Shown: positions 10,315 through 21,300 of the stretch, piece by piece
How positions within the stretch are numbered: the first letter of the stretch is position 1
Layout of the letters: each line of letters begins with the position of its first letter
Assembly (NCBI GenBank): GCA_019648995.1
Contig: BLXT01007159.1
Coordinates: forward strand, 1,011,303-1,039,360
DNA length: 28,058 nt
Direction of reading: 5' to 3'
DNA from: Plakobranchus ocellatus
Lineage: Eukaryota > Mollusca > Gastropoda > Plakobranchidae
Made by a program: the position numbers and the translations under genes
Notes under the pieces: model-generated
Told to the model about the DNA's origin: nothing
Databases searched by the model: none
Seen by the model: the letters and a program-made list of their open reading frames with translations, nothing else

Positions 10315-10571
10315 ATGACCTTCAACTTGCTCTCGCAACTGACAGACAGATCGACGAATAAAGAAGATGAAGATGTGGATAGCCCTGTAGATGATGTTGA
10401 GATGAAATTGATGATGAAAGTGATTTTGATTTTGATGTAGAGGAGGGAGATGATGATGGGCTAAGTCTAGACTCTTCCGACGATGATGAATCTGAATGTA
10501 GATCTAGATCTAGATCTAGTCCTAGCCCCACTGCCGAGGATGTGTTGTCAATTTTTTTCAACATCCCATAA
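10315..10571 (+). pseudogene. Frameshifted acidic/Ser-rich reading frame
   Basis: ATG at 10315 opens MTFNLLSQLTDRSTNKEDED and runs to VDSPVDDVE. Near 10402 the acidic run moves to another frame and continues DESDFDFDVEEGDDDG, then SLDSSDDDESE, an RSRSR stretch from AGATCT repeats (10499-10518), and a TAA at about 10569-10571. The switch between two open acidic frames suggests a small indel in a former single frame. The composition resembles a disordered nuclear N-terminal region such as those of piggyBac transposases. No catalytic domain follows. Confidence 0.45.
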
Positions 10572-10776
10572 TATCACTGATTCTTAGTGTTATATATCAT
10601 GTGAAAGTGCATCCAATCTTCTATTTTTTGGTGTTTGAATTATGTTTCTACCTTCCTTGGTTTAAAATTTATGACAAATTTTGTAAAACGTGTACTTTTG
10701 TAAATTAGAATTATGCCCCTTACACCCTCCATAAGCCATTGTTAATTTTGAGCTGTGCCAGACCTCTATCAGTTAA

Positions 10777-12113
10777 GTGGTAAGGGAAGAACACATTTGA
10801 CTTTTTAGCCCAACTTATGATTGCTCTTGTTAAAATATGCATGACCTTGGAACACATGCAAAAACTATGGCTTTGACTCAGATTTAGGTCCAGTCTAAGC
10901 CCAAGTCTAGAGTCTTGTATATCAATACGTCAGAAATTGGGCCTGAGTTGTAGCTCCCCACCTCTTTAAAGAGTTATCAAAGAGCTGGAGAAAACTTTAA
11001 GACGAGATGAAAGAATCTGATTTTTGTGAGGTCCACCAGCAATTGAGATAACTGAAACATTCATTTCTGAAGTTAAATAAAAATGTATTTGTCAATGTTT
11101 TCACGATTTTTCAATGGACACCATAATTAAATCTTCATAAGATTTATTAAACTATTCTTTCTTCTTTACGTACTTATGTCTGAAACAGACATTGGCAACA
11201 TGCTCCCCGACTCAAACCTGATCTCAGTTAACTTTTAAGGGTGCTATTACATCTATTACCTATTGCCCATGAGTTAAGACTTTCAGTAAAGTTATTCTGT
11301 CTATTTCTACTGTGTTTGCCCTCAATTTTTCTAGTGACTGCGAAATACTTTAACCTTTGTGTCAACTAAAGTGTCCTATTTGTAGCTGCCCCTGTCTTAT
11401 GGTTTTAATGAATGATTGTTCAAGTTAAGCTTCCTTCAGTTTTGATTCATTTAATTTTTTTTCTGTTCACGATATCCTCCTCAATCTTCTTGTAAACTGG
11501 TTAATTGTCCCAAAAAATTTATAGAAGTCTGAATAAGAAAGTGGTACTAGATCTTTCGAGATCAAGTTCATTATTCAAAATACTCATTGGTATTACACTT
11601 CTCTGTAGCACTTCTTAGCTGAAAAGAAAAAAAAAAAGGACATATTCTATTGGACTATCACAACTTTCATCCTAAAATGAAAGAAAGAGCTGCCACTACT
11701 CTGTTTTAGCACCCTTTTTTGCTTAAACAAAAAAATTAGGATATTTCATTATGTCCAAAGTATGAGTTTCTGTTAAAGCAAATTTGTAGCTGAATAAAGG
11801 AGACCAAGATGTTCAATCCAATCTTTATATTTAGAGAAATCAGAAATCTTAAATTTGATACACTAAATTAAAAAAAAAAAGGATCTATACTACTCAAGTT
11901 CTAATCAGCTCATCTCATGAAATATTTAGTAAAAAGAAATAGCACATGAGCCACTAATTTTTCCTGACATGCTTTCCTAATTTGAGTGTTAAGTAAAAAA
12001 GAAAAAAAAAATTCAATATGCTTAATTTGAAAGATTTTGATCACACACCTTATTTACAAAAATACAATAACTCAAACAAAAAAAAATCACAAACAAGAAA
12101 TGATAATGAAAGA
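10777..12113. other. 3' intergenic region between the convergent genes
   Basis: I see no gene. It contains the second copy of the dispersed repeat (11291-11505) and several A-tracts. This is where CDC23 transcripts should end. The nearest canonical AATAAA on the minus strand is at 11148-11143, almost 1 kb past the stop. A weaker AATAAG followed by a GU-rich stretch (about 12056-12040, minus) is closer. Confidence 0.5.
11291..11505. repeat. Dispersed repeat, copy 2 (partner at 1075-1290)
   Basis: This is the same-orientation relative of 1075-1290, with collinear short matches ending in GATATCCTCCTCAATCTTCT. The partner copy reads GATATCCTCATCATTCTTCT at that place. Confidence 0.55.
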
Positions 12114-12305
12114 TCACGGTGTAAATTTTAAATTAACAGGGGTAACCCTTTCAAATGCTCTTGGTGGTGAACCCTGATTTGACTGGTCAGTCTGAGCAAT
12201 GCCATCTATACTAGTGTCCAGCTGCATACTCGTCATTGCACAAGGCCCTTCTTGACCACGTCGAGTTTGAATTGTCCTGAGTAAACCTTTAGCTTGTTCT
12301 CTGGT
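12114..12305 (-). CDS. CDC23: CDC23 terminal exon m
   Basis: The acceptor is TGGAATTTTTTCAG. It reads [20 protein letters not shown], a Ser/Gln/Thr-rich disordered stretch, and ends [11 protein letters not shown] before TGA. The T-R-E-x-x-K-x-L-L-R start and the VTPVNL tail align with animal CDC23, whose tail has Ser/Thr-Pro sites. Confidence 0.94.
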   Translation of the reverse strand, partial: TREQAKGLLRTIQTRRGQEGPCAMTSMQLDTSIDGIAQTDQSNQGSPPRAFERVTPVNLKFTP

Positions 12306-15300
12306 CTGAAAAAATTCCAAGTAATTGTCATAATGTATTTCATTGCCAAATCCAGTTAATGTCAAACCAAACATTAAAATCAAAGAAAAAAGAAGCAACA
12401 AGCACAAACATGTGATGTAAAAGCATATGAAAAATCCAAAACATTTCAGCTGGTTCACAATTTAACAATGAATGAAAATGAAAATTTTTTTATTTGAATG
12501 TAACATTATTTAAGTTCACATTAAAAAATCCACATAATATAGAGTTCATATGAGTAGTTTTCTTTACCACAAAATGTATACACATGGATGCAAGCAAACA
12601 AAGTTGAAAAAGTCTGCAATAAGAGATCAAAATTTTGTATTACTATTGGCCTGCAAAAGGGTCTACTGCCACTAAAAGAATAACGCTTTTACACAATCCT
12701 AAAACAATGCTAACTGCATATATTTTAGGGTGACTCCTACATCAAGTTAGATAATATCTACATTAGATCAAATCTTTAATGGAGTCGATTTCATCTAAAT
12801 CTAGAGTCTATAAAGACTAGAGACAAGATCTTGTCGGTGAAATATGAATTTGGATAACATGTTATAGAGAACCAAGCTATGTCTCGACCTAAAAAATCAA
12901 AACAAACCATCTAATCTGGATAGGCCAAAGAAAAAATAAATCCTGGAATCTACTAAAATATGCCTCTATATGCAGATTAAATTTGACAATGAAGAAAAAA
13001 TTACAGATCATAAACCTTCTAATAATAATATACGGATCTTGGAAAAACAGATCATTTCACCTTAATCTCGATCCAATATATTTGGACCTGAACAAAATCT
13101 GGATTAGATCTACCTACACAAGTTACACAAATGTCAAGTAGATCTAGAAGTAGCGGAAGTGGAGTTTAGAGATTTGTTTCTTTCTATAAATGTAGACGTC
13201 TGGAAGTAAACTTTAAAAAAAAATAATGCTGAATTTAGGTTTAAAATGATGTAAATAATGAATCCATTATTTCAAAGCTTCATATTGATGGATGTGAATC
13301 TGGGGTTTCAAACTCGCTTTTCTAATTTACTTCACCAATATAGAGCAATTCTTGTTTCTCTTTTTCTTGAAATTCTGCAAGGGACATCACCCACAAAAAT
13401 TCATGCCTAAAAGATTTCCAATTGGGCAGAAATTTTTTTGGCCTTAGGCCTGATTATATGGGACCAACTTAAAGCATCCAAAGAAGAAAAGAAAAACTGG
13501 GCATGCTGAATAGAATCAATCGTTATTAAGCCTTAGGCCTGATTATGTGGGACCAACTTAAAGCATCCAAAGAAGAAAAGAAAAACTGGACATGCTGAAT
13601 AGAATCAATCGTTAACTAGAGGCCAGACTTTATTTTTGTGGTCCATGTTGGTGCAAATGACCATAATATTAATGATCCTGATTGGGAAAGACGCCAGTTT
13701 TAGTGTCGAAATCGCCAAATTCTAGGTTGCATTGACATATAGGTTTTAGATCTACTGACTGATCCATCTCATGTCACAAAAGTCCCAAGTGCATGAAAAG
13801 AATGAAATAACAAAAAAAAGGAATGCTTAGATGCAGATCAGTGGCACCTGCTACCCTCCTATCAGATTGTTGTGAGTGTAAAGAACACACTCTAAATCTG
13901 AGGCAGGGTCACTCCTTTCAAGTTACATGTACATGTGCTTTGTTGTTTGCAAGTGATCGCTGCATATACATCCCTATGAGCTGATCATAAGCATAAATGG
14001 CATAGATTTGGGTTCATAATTGCAGAAAATGATGGCCTGTTACATATCGATAAACGAAGGGTTTTCTGTTCCCTTACATAGCGGGTTGAATAAAATTATG
14101 AAATGTAAAAGGAGTATTGGGTCATATTGATAATGAATATACTGAAGATGTTCAACAATTTAGATCAATAAATAGTATACAATAGCTGTTGATATTACAA
14201 TTTACCTAACAAATAAAAATGAGTGACGATTTTTTCTCTTTTCTGTTCACCAGTATTATTATCAGAATTTTGCAAGAGCCACCCTGGAATTTATGTTTGT
14301 TCACCAAAATTTTTTCCTGGGCAAACCCAAACCCAATTTTCATTGGCCAGTAGTAACTATTAAGAATATCTGACTGGCTGGCATGCCGGCTGCAGCTGGC
14401 AAAGTTGCAACCATGTGTACATTAACATCTTATTCTTTTAACTTGCTTACCTTCATAATTCAGCTATGATTTTCATTTTCAAACTGTACATGCCTTAATT
14501 ATTTTGAAAAATAATATATATAAATTTGTTTATTTTTTATGCAGTTTTCTCTCACACACTAACAAAATAAACACGAACGCAAGTTAAAAAGAGGGAGCAC
14601 AACTGTTTACTTTTTTTGGCAAATCCTTCACCTCGCTCATGATTTTATTGTTGCCTTTCTAGTACATGCTGTGTATCTTTTAAAATATATCTTGACAAAT
14701 GTGTATGAATAGATTTAATTCTATTTTTGCTTGAAAAATTCTTACCTCAGCAAACTCAGTACATTTTTGTGCAGCTGCATACGCCTCATCCCAATTCTTG
14801 TGCTCCAAATGGTAGTTTGCTAAGTACCAATAAGACCGGCTTAAATCTTCATAATTGTGGCTCTGTTGTAATAAATAAATTGATATGTGTCTAGTCTTTA
14901 GTTATTAAAAATCTCATGGGCATAAACAAAAACAAGTGACTTATTGTGTAAACCAAGTAAAGAAATATTGACCCAATACCCTTTCAACCTAAATGCTGCT
15001 TATTCCATCCGTGACAAATAATTCTCTAACATTATTTTATGTTTTGATTTGTCGCATCAACAATGTTGCACCAAAACACGTTGCTATAAATTACTTCGAT
15101 GTTACGGAAGCACATAAAAACAAATCTTTACAAACCACTTTTATCATCTCCTTTGAAAGCAACTACCTTGACCTTTATGCAAGCCACAAAATAAGCTTTT
15201 TAAGCTTTCATTAGTCATCAAAAAGAGAGGCACCCCATAGGATCAGATTTTGATACTAGTCTGACTTCACCATCTTGTATCTTAATCCTTGTAATGATAC

Positions 15301-18300
15301 TAAGGGCTATTGTCTATTACTAGTTTTTTGTTATTCATAAACTATAAACAAATATGTACTTTTCAAACATTCATTTTAGAAATACTAGAAGTGTAGGCCT
15401 TTATGTCAAAATGTTGATAACATTTAAAAAATGTATTTAGTTTCATTGCTTTTTTTTCTGCTCATTATCTAAACCATAAATCTAGTTCTCATTAAAAACA
15501 AAACACTAAGGCGAATTTTGCTCTCCATGCACAAGATTTAGTGTGAAAACTTATTCTTAGAATTTTGTCTCTGCACCTTAAAATTGTACTTAGGTTCCTT
15601 CCTTTTGCTCCAGCTATACACAAAATATTTTAGTGTTTTCATCATACACAAAAAGCTCTTTTTAATTTAATAAACAACAAAACCATTTTTATCTTATGCC
15701 CTAAACTTCCATATGTTGTTATAACCAAATTTCAAAGACAGTAATTATAATTTCAAAAAACTTAAAATCATTTATCATGATTACAAAAACAAACATCAAT
15801 GACTTCTATTTGAATTGGACTTATCCCTTACATTAACACCATCAGTTTGGTTTATATATTCTGTGTAAGCTTGACATGCCTGATCTTTTTCTTCCAGTAT
15901 AGCAAACAAACTGTAATAATAAAAAAGTATATTTCATACATGATTCATCCTACATTAAAATTGCAGAAAAAAAATTTAGAAAACTGAGAAAAAGCCAATT
16001 AAAAAAAAATGCAATAGAAAAAAATAATGATACAAGCATGTAAAATGTGACATATTCAAACAGAATACTAGTTTTATGGTCATGGAGATAGTTTATGACA
16101 TTTCAGTATCATTTATAAGATTTTTTAATCTGCAACACTGTATTACTGATGATAGCATTCTCTCTACAGATTGACAGTAATAATTTAAAAGTTATTATAC
16201 AGAAATAATTATGTAAATGATTCAACAATGTCTTTTTTAAGCTGATATATAATTATATTGAATAAAAAATGTTTCTCAGAATGTCTAGCAGTTAATATAA
16301 TATTTAAAGCTTCACTGAATTATCTGACCTCTGGAATTTTAACCTAATGCTAGATTGGCTCACACAGCCTTAAATTGAACTCTCCTCATAAACTCAATGT
16401 CAATACTAAATTACTTGCCCAGATCTATGCATTGGTAAAACAATCTACAGGAGAACAACTGCGCAAAGGCAAAAAAATTTGCTTACTTTTTCATTCTTGC
16501 TTTGCACAAATAATAATAATAAACCTATATCCACTCAATTCACTATGAATTTATTCTATAAAATGTCCCATAAGTCCACATTTCTATGTTCAGAAGCTTC
16601 AGTTACAGCTATGCATCACCAAATGTCAAGAGAATGCATGCTTTTAGTCAAGCTACATTTGGTCACGAGAACTCTTGAGATTTTTTTTAGTGAAAATACT
16701 TAAGTAATTACTTAGTTCATTACCCTGAATTCTACCCAAAGATTGAAACTAAATCACTGGCTTTCACGCATTTTACCCTATATACATTTTCTGTAGTGTC
16801 AATAAAACAAACCAAATTTGCATAACTCGACACTCAATAACTCAGCCTACCCAATGTAACACATACGTATCATACATACTTGGCTAACTTGAACAAAGCA
16901 ATCTCCTCTACATCTCCTATACAATGGGCCTTCCAAAAGCATTTCTTTGCTTCTTGCAGCCTGTCCATTTTCTGGTAACATTCTCCAAGGGGAATCACCA
17001 TCCTAGAGTCATTTGGTCTTAAAAAAATATAAATGGGCAAGTTCAGCAAGTACTCCAAACAATATATATTTAGTTTCCAAATGATGTGATGGCATTGCAA
17101 CTAAAATATACTACAGAGTAATCAAGAATTGTCATTACTATTTTAACATACTGATGAAGCCATATAAAGATGAACCTTTTTAATGCAATGTGCATTTGCT
17201 TCATTTTGTAAGTAACATTATAAATAATTTCTAGTTGACAACTGCTCTCCTTTTCTTTGCTTACACCAATAAGACAAAAGCATATTTTATTATTTGCTTA
17301 AAGGCAATTAATCTTTGTATGAACTTTTTTTCCATAGATCTCCTCAATCATGCTTTTGCTAACGAAAAATGTCTTAAATTGCGTCCAAAAGCTTCACTTT
17401 GTTTCTAAAACTTCTGGCAAACCTGTTCAGAATTTAAGATAAAATTTCAAAGAAAGGAAAAAAAGGATCAACACTATGTACAGAGATTATTCACTAACTA
17501 CCCACATTTAGCAGAAAAAAAACTGAGTCCTATTTTTTAAATCCAATGGTGCTAACTGACTGACCATTTAAAAAAAAAAAATCCAGCGAAATTGACTTAT
17601 GGTTTAATAATTTTAATCAATACTGATGCTAAAAGATTAGATTAGATTCAGATTAGATTGAAAGAAAAATTCTATTAAATATTAGATAGACAATGACATT
17701 CACCCGAAATGATAAAAGAAGTGTTATTGGTGTTTGGAAAAATTGCAAAAGAAGAAGACAAAAGGCAATGTAACAAAATTTCGCCGCTACAATGGTTCAT
17801 AAATACCTAAGAGCTTGAGCACGCCTGTAATAGTACAAAGAGTAAGAAGGCATTTTGAGTATCTCATAGGTTTGACCTAAACCATACCAAGCCCGATAAT
17901 CACGCTCGTCAACCTCTGAAATAACAATGAAAATTGTTTATCACAGATGTGAAAAAAAGAAATCATAAAGAAAGGAAAAAGATAAAAGGCCTAGAACACG
18001 TTTTATAAAACATTTAAACGGCCGCATAAGCAAGCTTAAAAAATTCAAATGGCCCACATAAACTTCAAAAAAATTCACAAGGCTCACATAAAAAATTTTG
18101 CTCCCTACAGAAACCCACTCTTGGAAGTTTCCAGGGGAAAAAGACCTTCAGTTAAACTTAATTAAAGTTATGGAATCTAAGATGAATTCGATTTTCCTCA
18201 GATATCAGATTTAACATGACTTTTTAGGATGCAGCAATGATCTGAAGTTTGTTTCTCCTCCTTTCAGAAGATTAAGCAAGATCTTTAGAACTGCTAATTC

Positions 18301-21300
18301 AACTATAATAACCTGCAAATCACTTCAAGTGGTTCCTATGAAATAAAAACAAAACAAAACCAAACAAAAAAGCAGTATTTGATAACACCAATAGTATTGA
18401 TGTGAGGGTTAAGTTTGGCAAATAGGCAAAATAATTGTTTGACTGACTTGTATTATTTGTGATATCTGAGAAGGGCCTTAAAGTAAGGAACCTATAGGAT
18501 AGTTTATAAGGAGAGAAAGCATCTGACTTAAATAATATGCCCTGTGTGTTTCCTAGTTGATTATTGGTTTAAGTTCATGCCTTACTTTCCCTCTGTTATT
18601 AGCTATATATCCAACTACTACATCTCCAAAGGACAAAACAGAAAAGTAAAACTCCCCCCCCTTCTGAACTGTTAACAATCCAAAATGATTCACACAGATA
18701 TGATTTGTTCTTTTTTGGGGGGATATTGCCAGTCCACAAGGTGATCTCAGGCTTTCAGGCCCTCCGTCAGGCCAGGGGCTTAAACCCGTGACAAAAGGGT
18801 CCCTGCAGATCTCACAGGGCGGACTCACTAGCCACTGAGCCACAACGCCCCCATAAAAATGAGAACCAAAGGAAAGATTAATAAAAAATCATTTTTTAAA
18901 TTCTGAGTTGATAATTTGGTCTTGTCACTGAACCGATTTACTAATTTGGCAATCTCACAGTCATACTGGGCTCAAAGTATAATTCATAATATCATAAAGG
19001 ACTCTCAAGATTTCTGGGCAAATTTGCTGATCACCAAGCTAACAAATGCCACATCATAGCTAAGTAATCAAACATGGAATTATTATGTCTAGAAGCTTAT
19101 CAATTTCCAAACTTCATTCAAATCTTTTAAAATTGTTCACTATTTAAAATAATCTTTTGTAACTATTACTATAATCCTAAGTTTTGAAAGTCAAGTAGAG
19201 TAATAGCACTATATGCTTAAACTTGACTGAAACTAGAATGAATAGATCAATGAATTTAATTTGAATTGGAAAGGTCCAGTTTCAAGAGGTAATGCCGAAA
19301 ATTAACTGACATGATATTGAATTGTTAATTTTTTCTTTATACTTGATCATGAGGCAAAAGATTTCCACAGGAAACAAAGTGTTCCACGCAAAAATCAAGT
19401 CAGCAGTTGAGTGAAAAAAGAAATCATGCATTAAATTGTATATTGAGTAAAAAAAAAAGCTAGACAAGACAAACAAAAAAAATTAAGAGCTTTTATATTT
19501 TGTCAGCTCTAGTATTTAATTAACTTTCACTAAAAGTTATCAACTTACCCAAAGCTCTACGATATGCTTGTATAGCAGCAGATGTGTTTTTCAATTCCAT
19601 GTACTCATGACCCATCAAAGTCCAAGCTGAAATGTAGTTGGCATTTAGCTTAAGAGCTCTCTGGAAGTAGAGGATGGCCTTCTCATGTTGGGATCGCAAA
19701 GAGTAATAGTTACCTGAAAAAACATAAACTTTATATAATCTTAGGACCTGGCATAATAACTGGTATACTGAGAGAGAGAGAGCCAGCGAGTACAGTAATT
19801 ACTTAATTTTTAAACCTCAGGTTAGAAACCAGGCAAAATAATTGCTTTATAGTCGCACAAACAAAAATGAACATTATACAATAAAAATTCATTTGAGATG
19901 ACAGTGGAACGTTTTTAAACTGAATTTCTTAGGGCAGAAGAAATCACTTTGGTTGAGCCATATCTTTTGGATTTGAAAGTGTTTTACAATGTGCTCTCTA
20001 CAAACGAATTAAAATATTTTCTCACCTATAACACAGCATGTTTCAACACAGTATTTGTTGACTGTGCAACATTTGTGGGCAAGATGGGCAAGCTCTTCCC
20101 TTTTCTCCTAAACATGAAAAACATGACAGAAATCTTACATAAAACATAACAGCAGCATTTCAATGGCTTGTCAACTATCTCAACATAATTTGAAAATTGA
20201 TTTCAAAAAGCACTTAAAAAAATCTCCATGTCTTCCTTGAGTAAATCTATGATATTCATGTACAGAATGCTTTTATGAAATGACGCAAATTTATACCTGT
20301 CTAGAAAATCAATTGTCACGCTGCTGCTAATATTGCTTTACTTACTTTTGGCCTAATGGAGAAATCAAATTTAAATGACTGAAGTTTCTCAAAGAGGTTC
20401 AGGTTGGGCAATATTAGAAATTATTGATCATAAAAAAAATAGGGAGGGTATTTAAAAAAAAAAAAATTTAAGTCGCAAACTCTATGAAACCATATATCTA
20501 AACATGGGTTTATTCTATTTCGGCCTAGGTCAGACAAATGCATCACTATGATGGACTAGGGCTACAGAGAAAATTACCAGGATGTGAAACGTGCAAACCA
20601 TTCAAGGCCTAAAATATCCAAGCCTATTTTGAGATATCTGGATGTAAGTGGACCATGCATTTTAGACAATTTCTTTTTTTTTATGATTGATCTTTAGGTC
20701 TGGACAAGTTGAACCAATCTCTGCATAACAATAATCTAGAACGTCTTGTTTAAAATAATGACCTAAATTATCTATCAAAATGGTTTTCCTCAGCATATAT
20801 TTCTTAAAACTAACTTGCTACCCTGGTCATATTTGATCTAAATGCACTCTGGAAAACCCAAACCTTCTAAACATAGGTTTCGTTTAGGAAGAAATTTGAG
20901 AAATCTTGATACTCTCCTAAACCCTTAATCAAGAAAATCAGTAAACAAGGAGGTGCTATGCTAGTAAACCAAGGAATTCTTTTAATTCTAACAAACTGAT
21001 TTGCTGATAGTAGTCACATGACATTGCTTGCTTTAAAATGGTATTCCTTGACATTGTTTGAGATGCTCAGAACTTAGGTCACAAATTGAATTTGAACAAA
21101 GTTGCTCATGAGCTAAAGCTAAAAAAAAGCTTTCAGAGTATTTGATGGTAGATGAAAAAGAGGAAAAAGTATAGTTAGATTACAAAGAGGTGGAGGAGAG
21201 TTTAGGAGGTAAATCTAGACTACAAGTCTAATTAGTGTGGCAAGTGCTTCCTTCTTTTGTGATGGGTCTTTCTTCAGGAGAAACAGGCTGATTGAAATAA

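Larger units (their letters stand above)
10076..10776 (+). mobile_element. Possible short piggyBac-like element with TTAA ends
   Basis: TTAACTGATA at 10076-10085 is mirrored by TATCAGTTAA at 10767-10776, giving TTAA at both outer edges, the target site of piggyBac elements. Inside lie a GC-rich hairpin (10099-10129) and a reading frame with an acidic, Ser-rich start like many piggyBac N-termini. The inverted ends are only 10 bp and do not start with the common CCC after TTAA, so this assignment is tentative. A decayed piggyBac transposase core lies immediately to its left. Confidence 0.4.
12306..14745 (-). other. Last CDC23 intron
   Basis: This 2.4-kb intron holds many CTAGA/AGATCT-rich words (12740-13150), an 89-bp tandem duplication (13441-13615) and a possible hydrolase-like remnant (13620-13900). 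I see no additional CDC23 exon. Confidence 0.6.
14863..17806 (-). other. Three CDC23 introns (14863-15831, 15911-16879, 17018-17806)
   Basis: These are AT-rich introns of about 0.8-1.0 kb each. An (AGATT)-like run lies near 17636-17660. The short open frames on either strand look like chance. No mobile element was recognised. Confidence 0.6.

Noticed and set aside
10322-10564. Minus-strand Ser/Asp-rich open frame
   Set aside because: It is the complement of the acidic GAT-rich frame on the plus strand, with no start context or homology.
18553-18843. 96-codon minus-strand protein
   Set aside because: The sequence is a tRNA-derived SINE. The open frame runs across the A and B boxes and is a by-product.
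18770-18853. Functional tRNA gene
   Set aside because: Pol III boxes are present but no complete cloverleaf with closing acceptor stem could be drawn, and the sequence continues as a SINE body.
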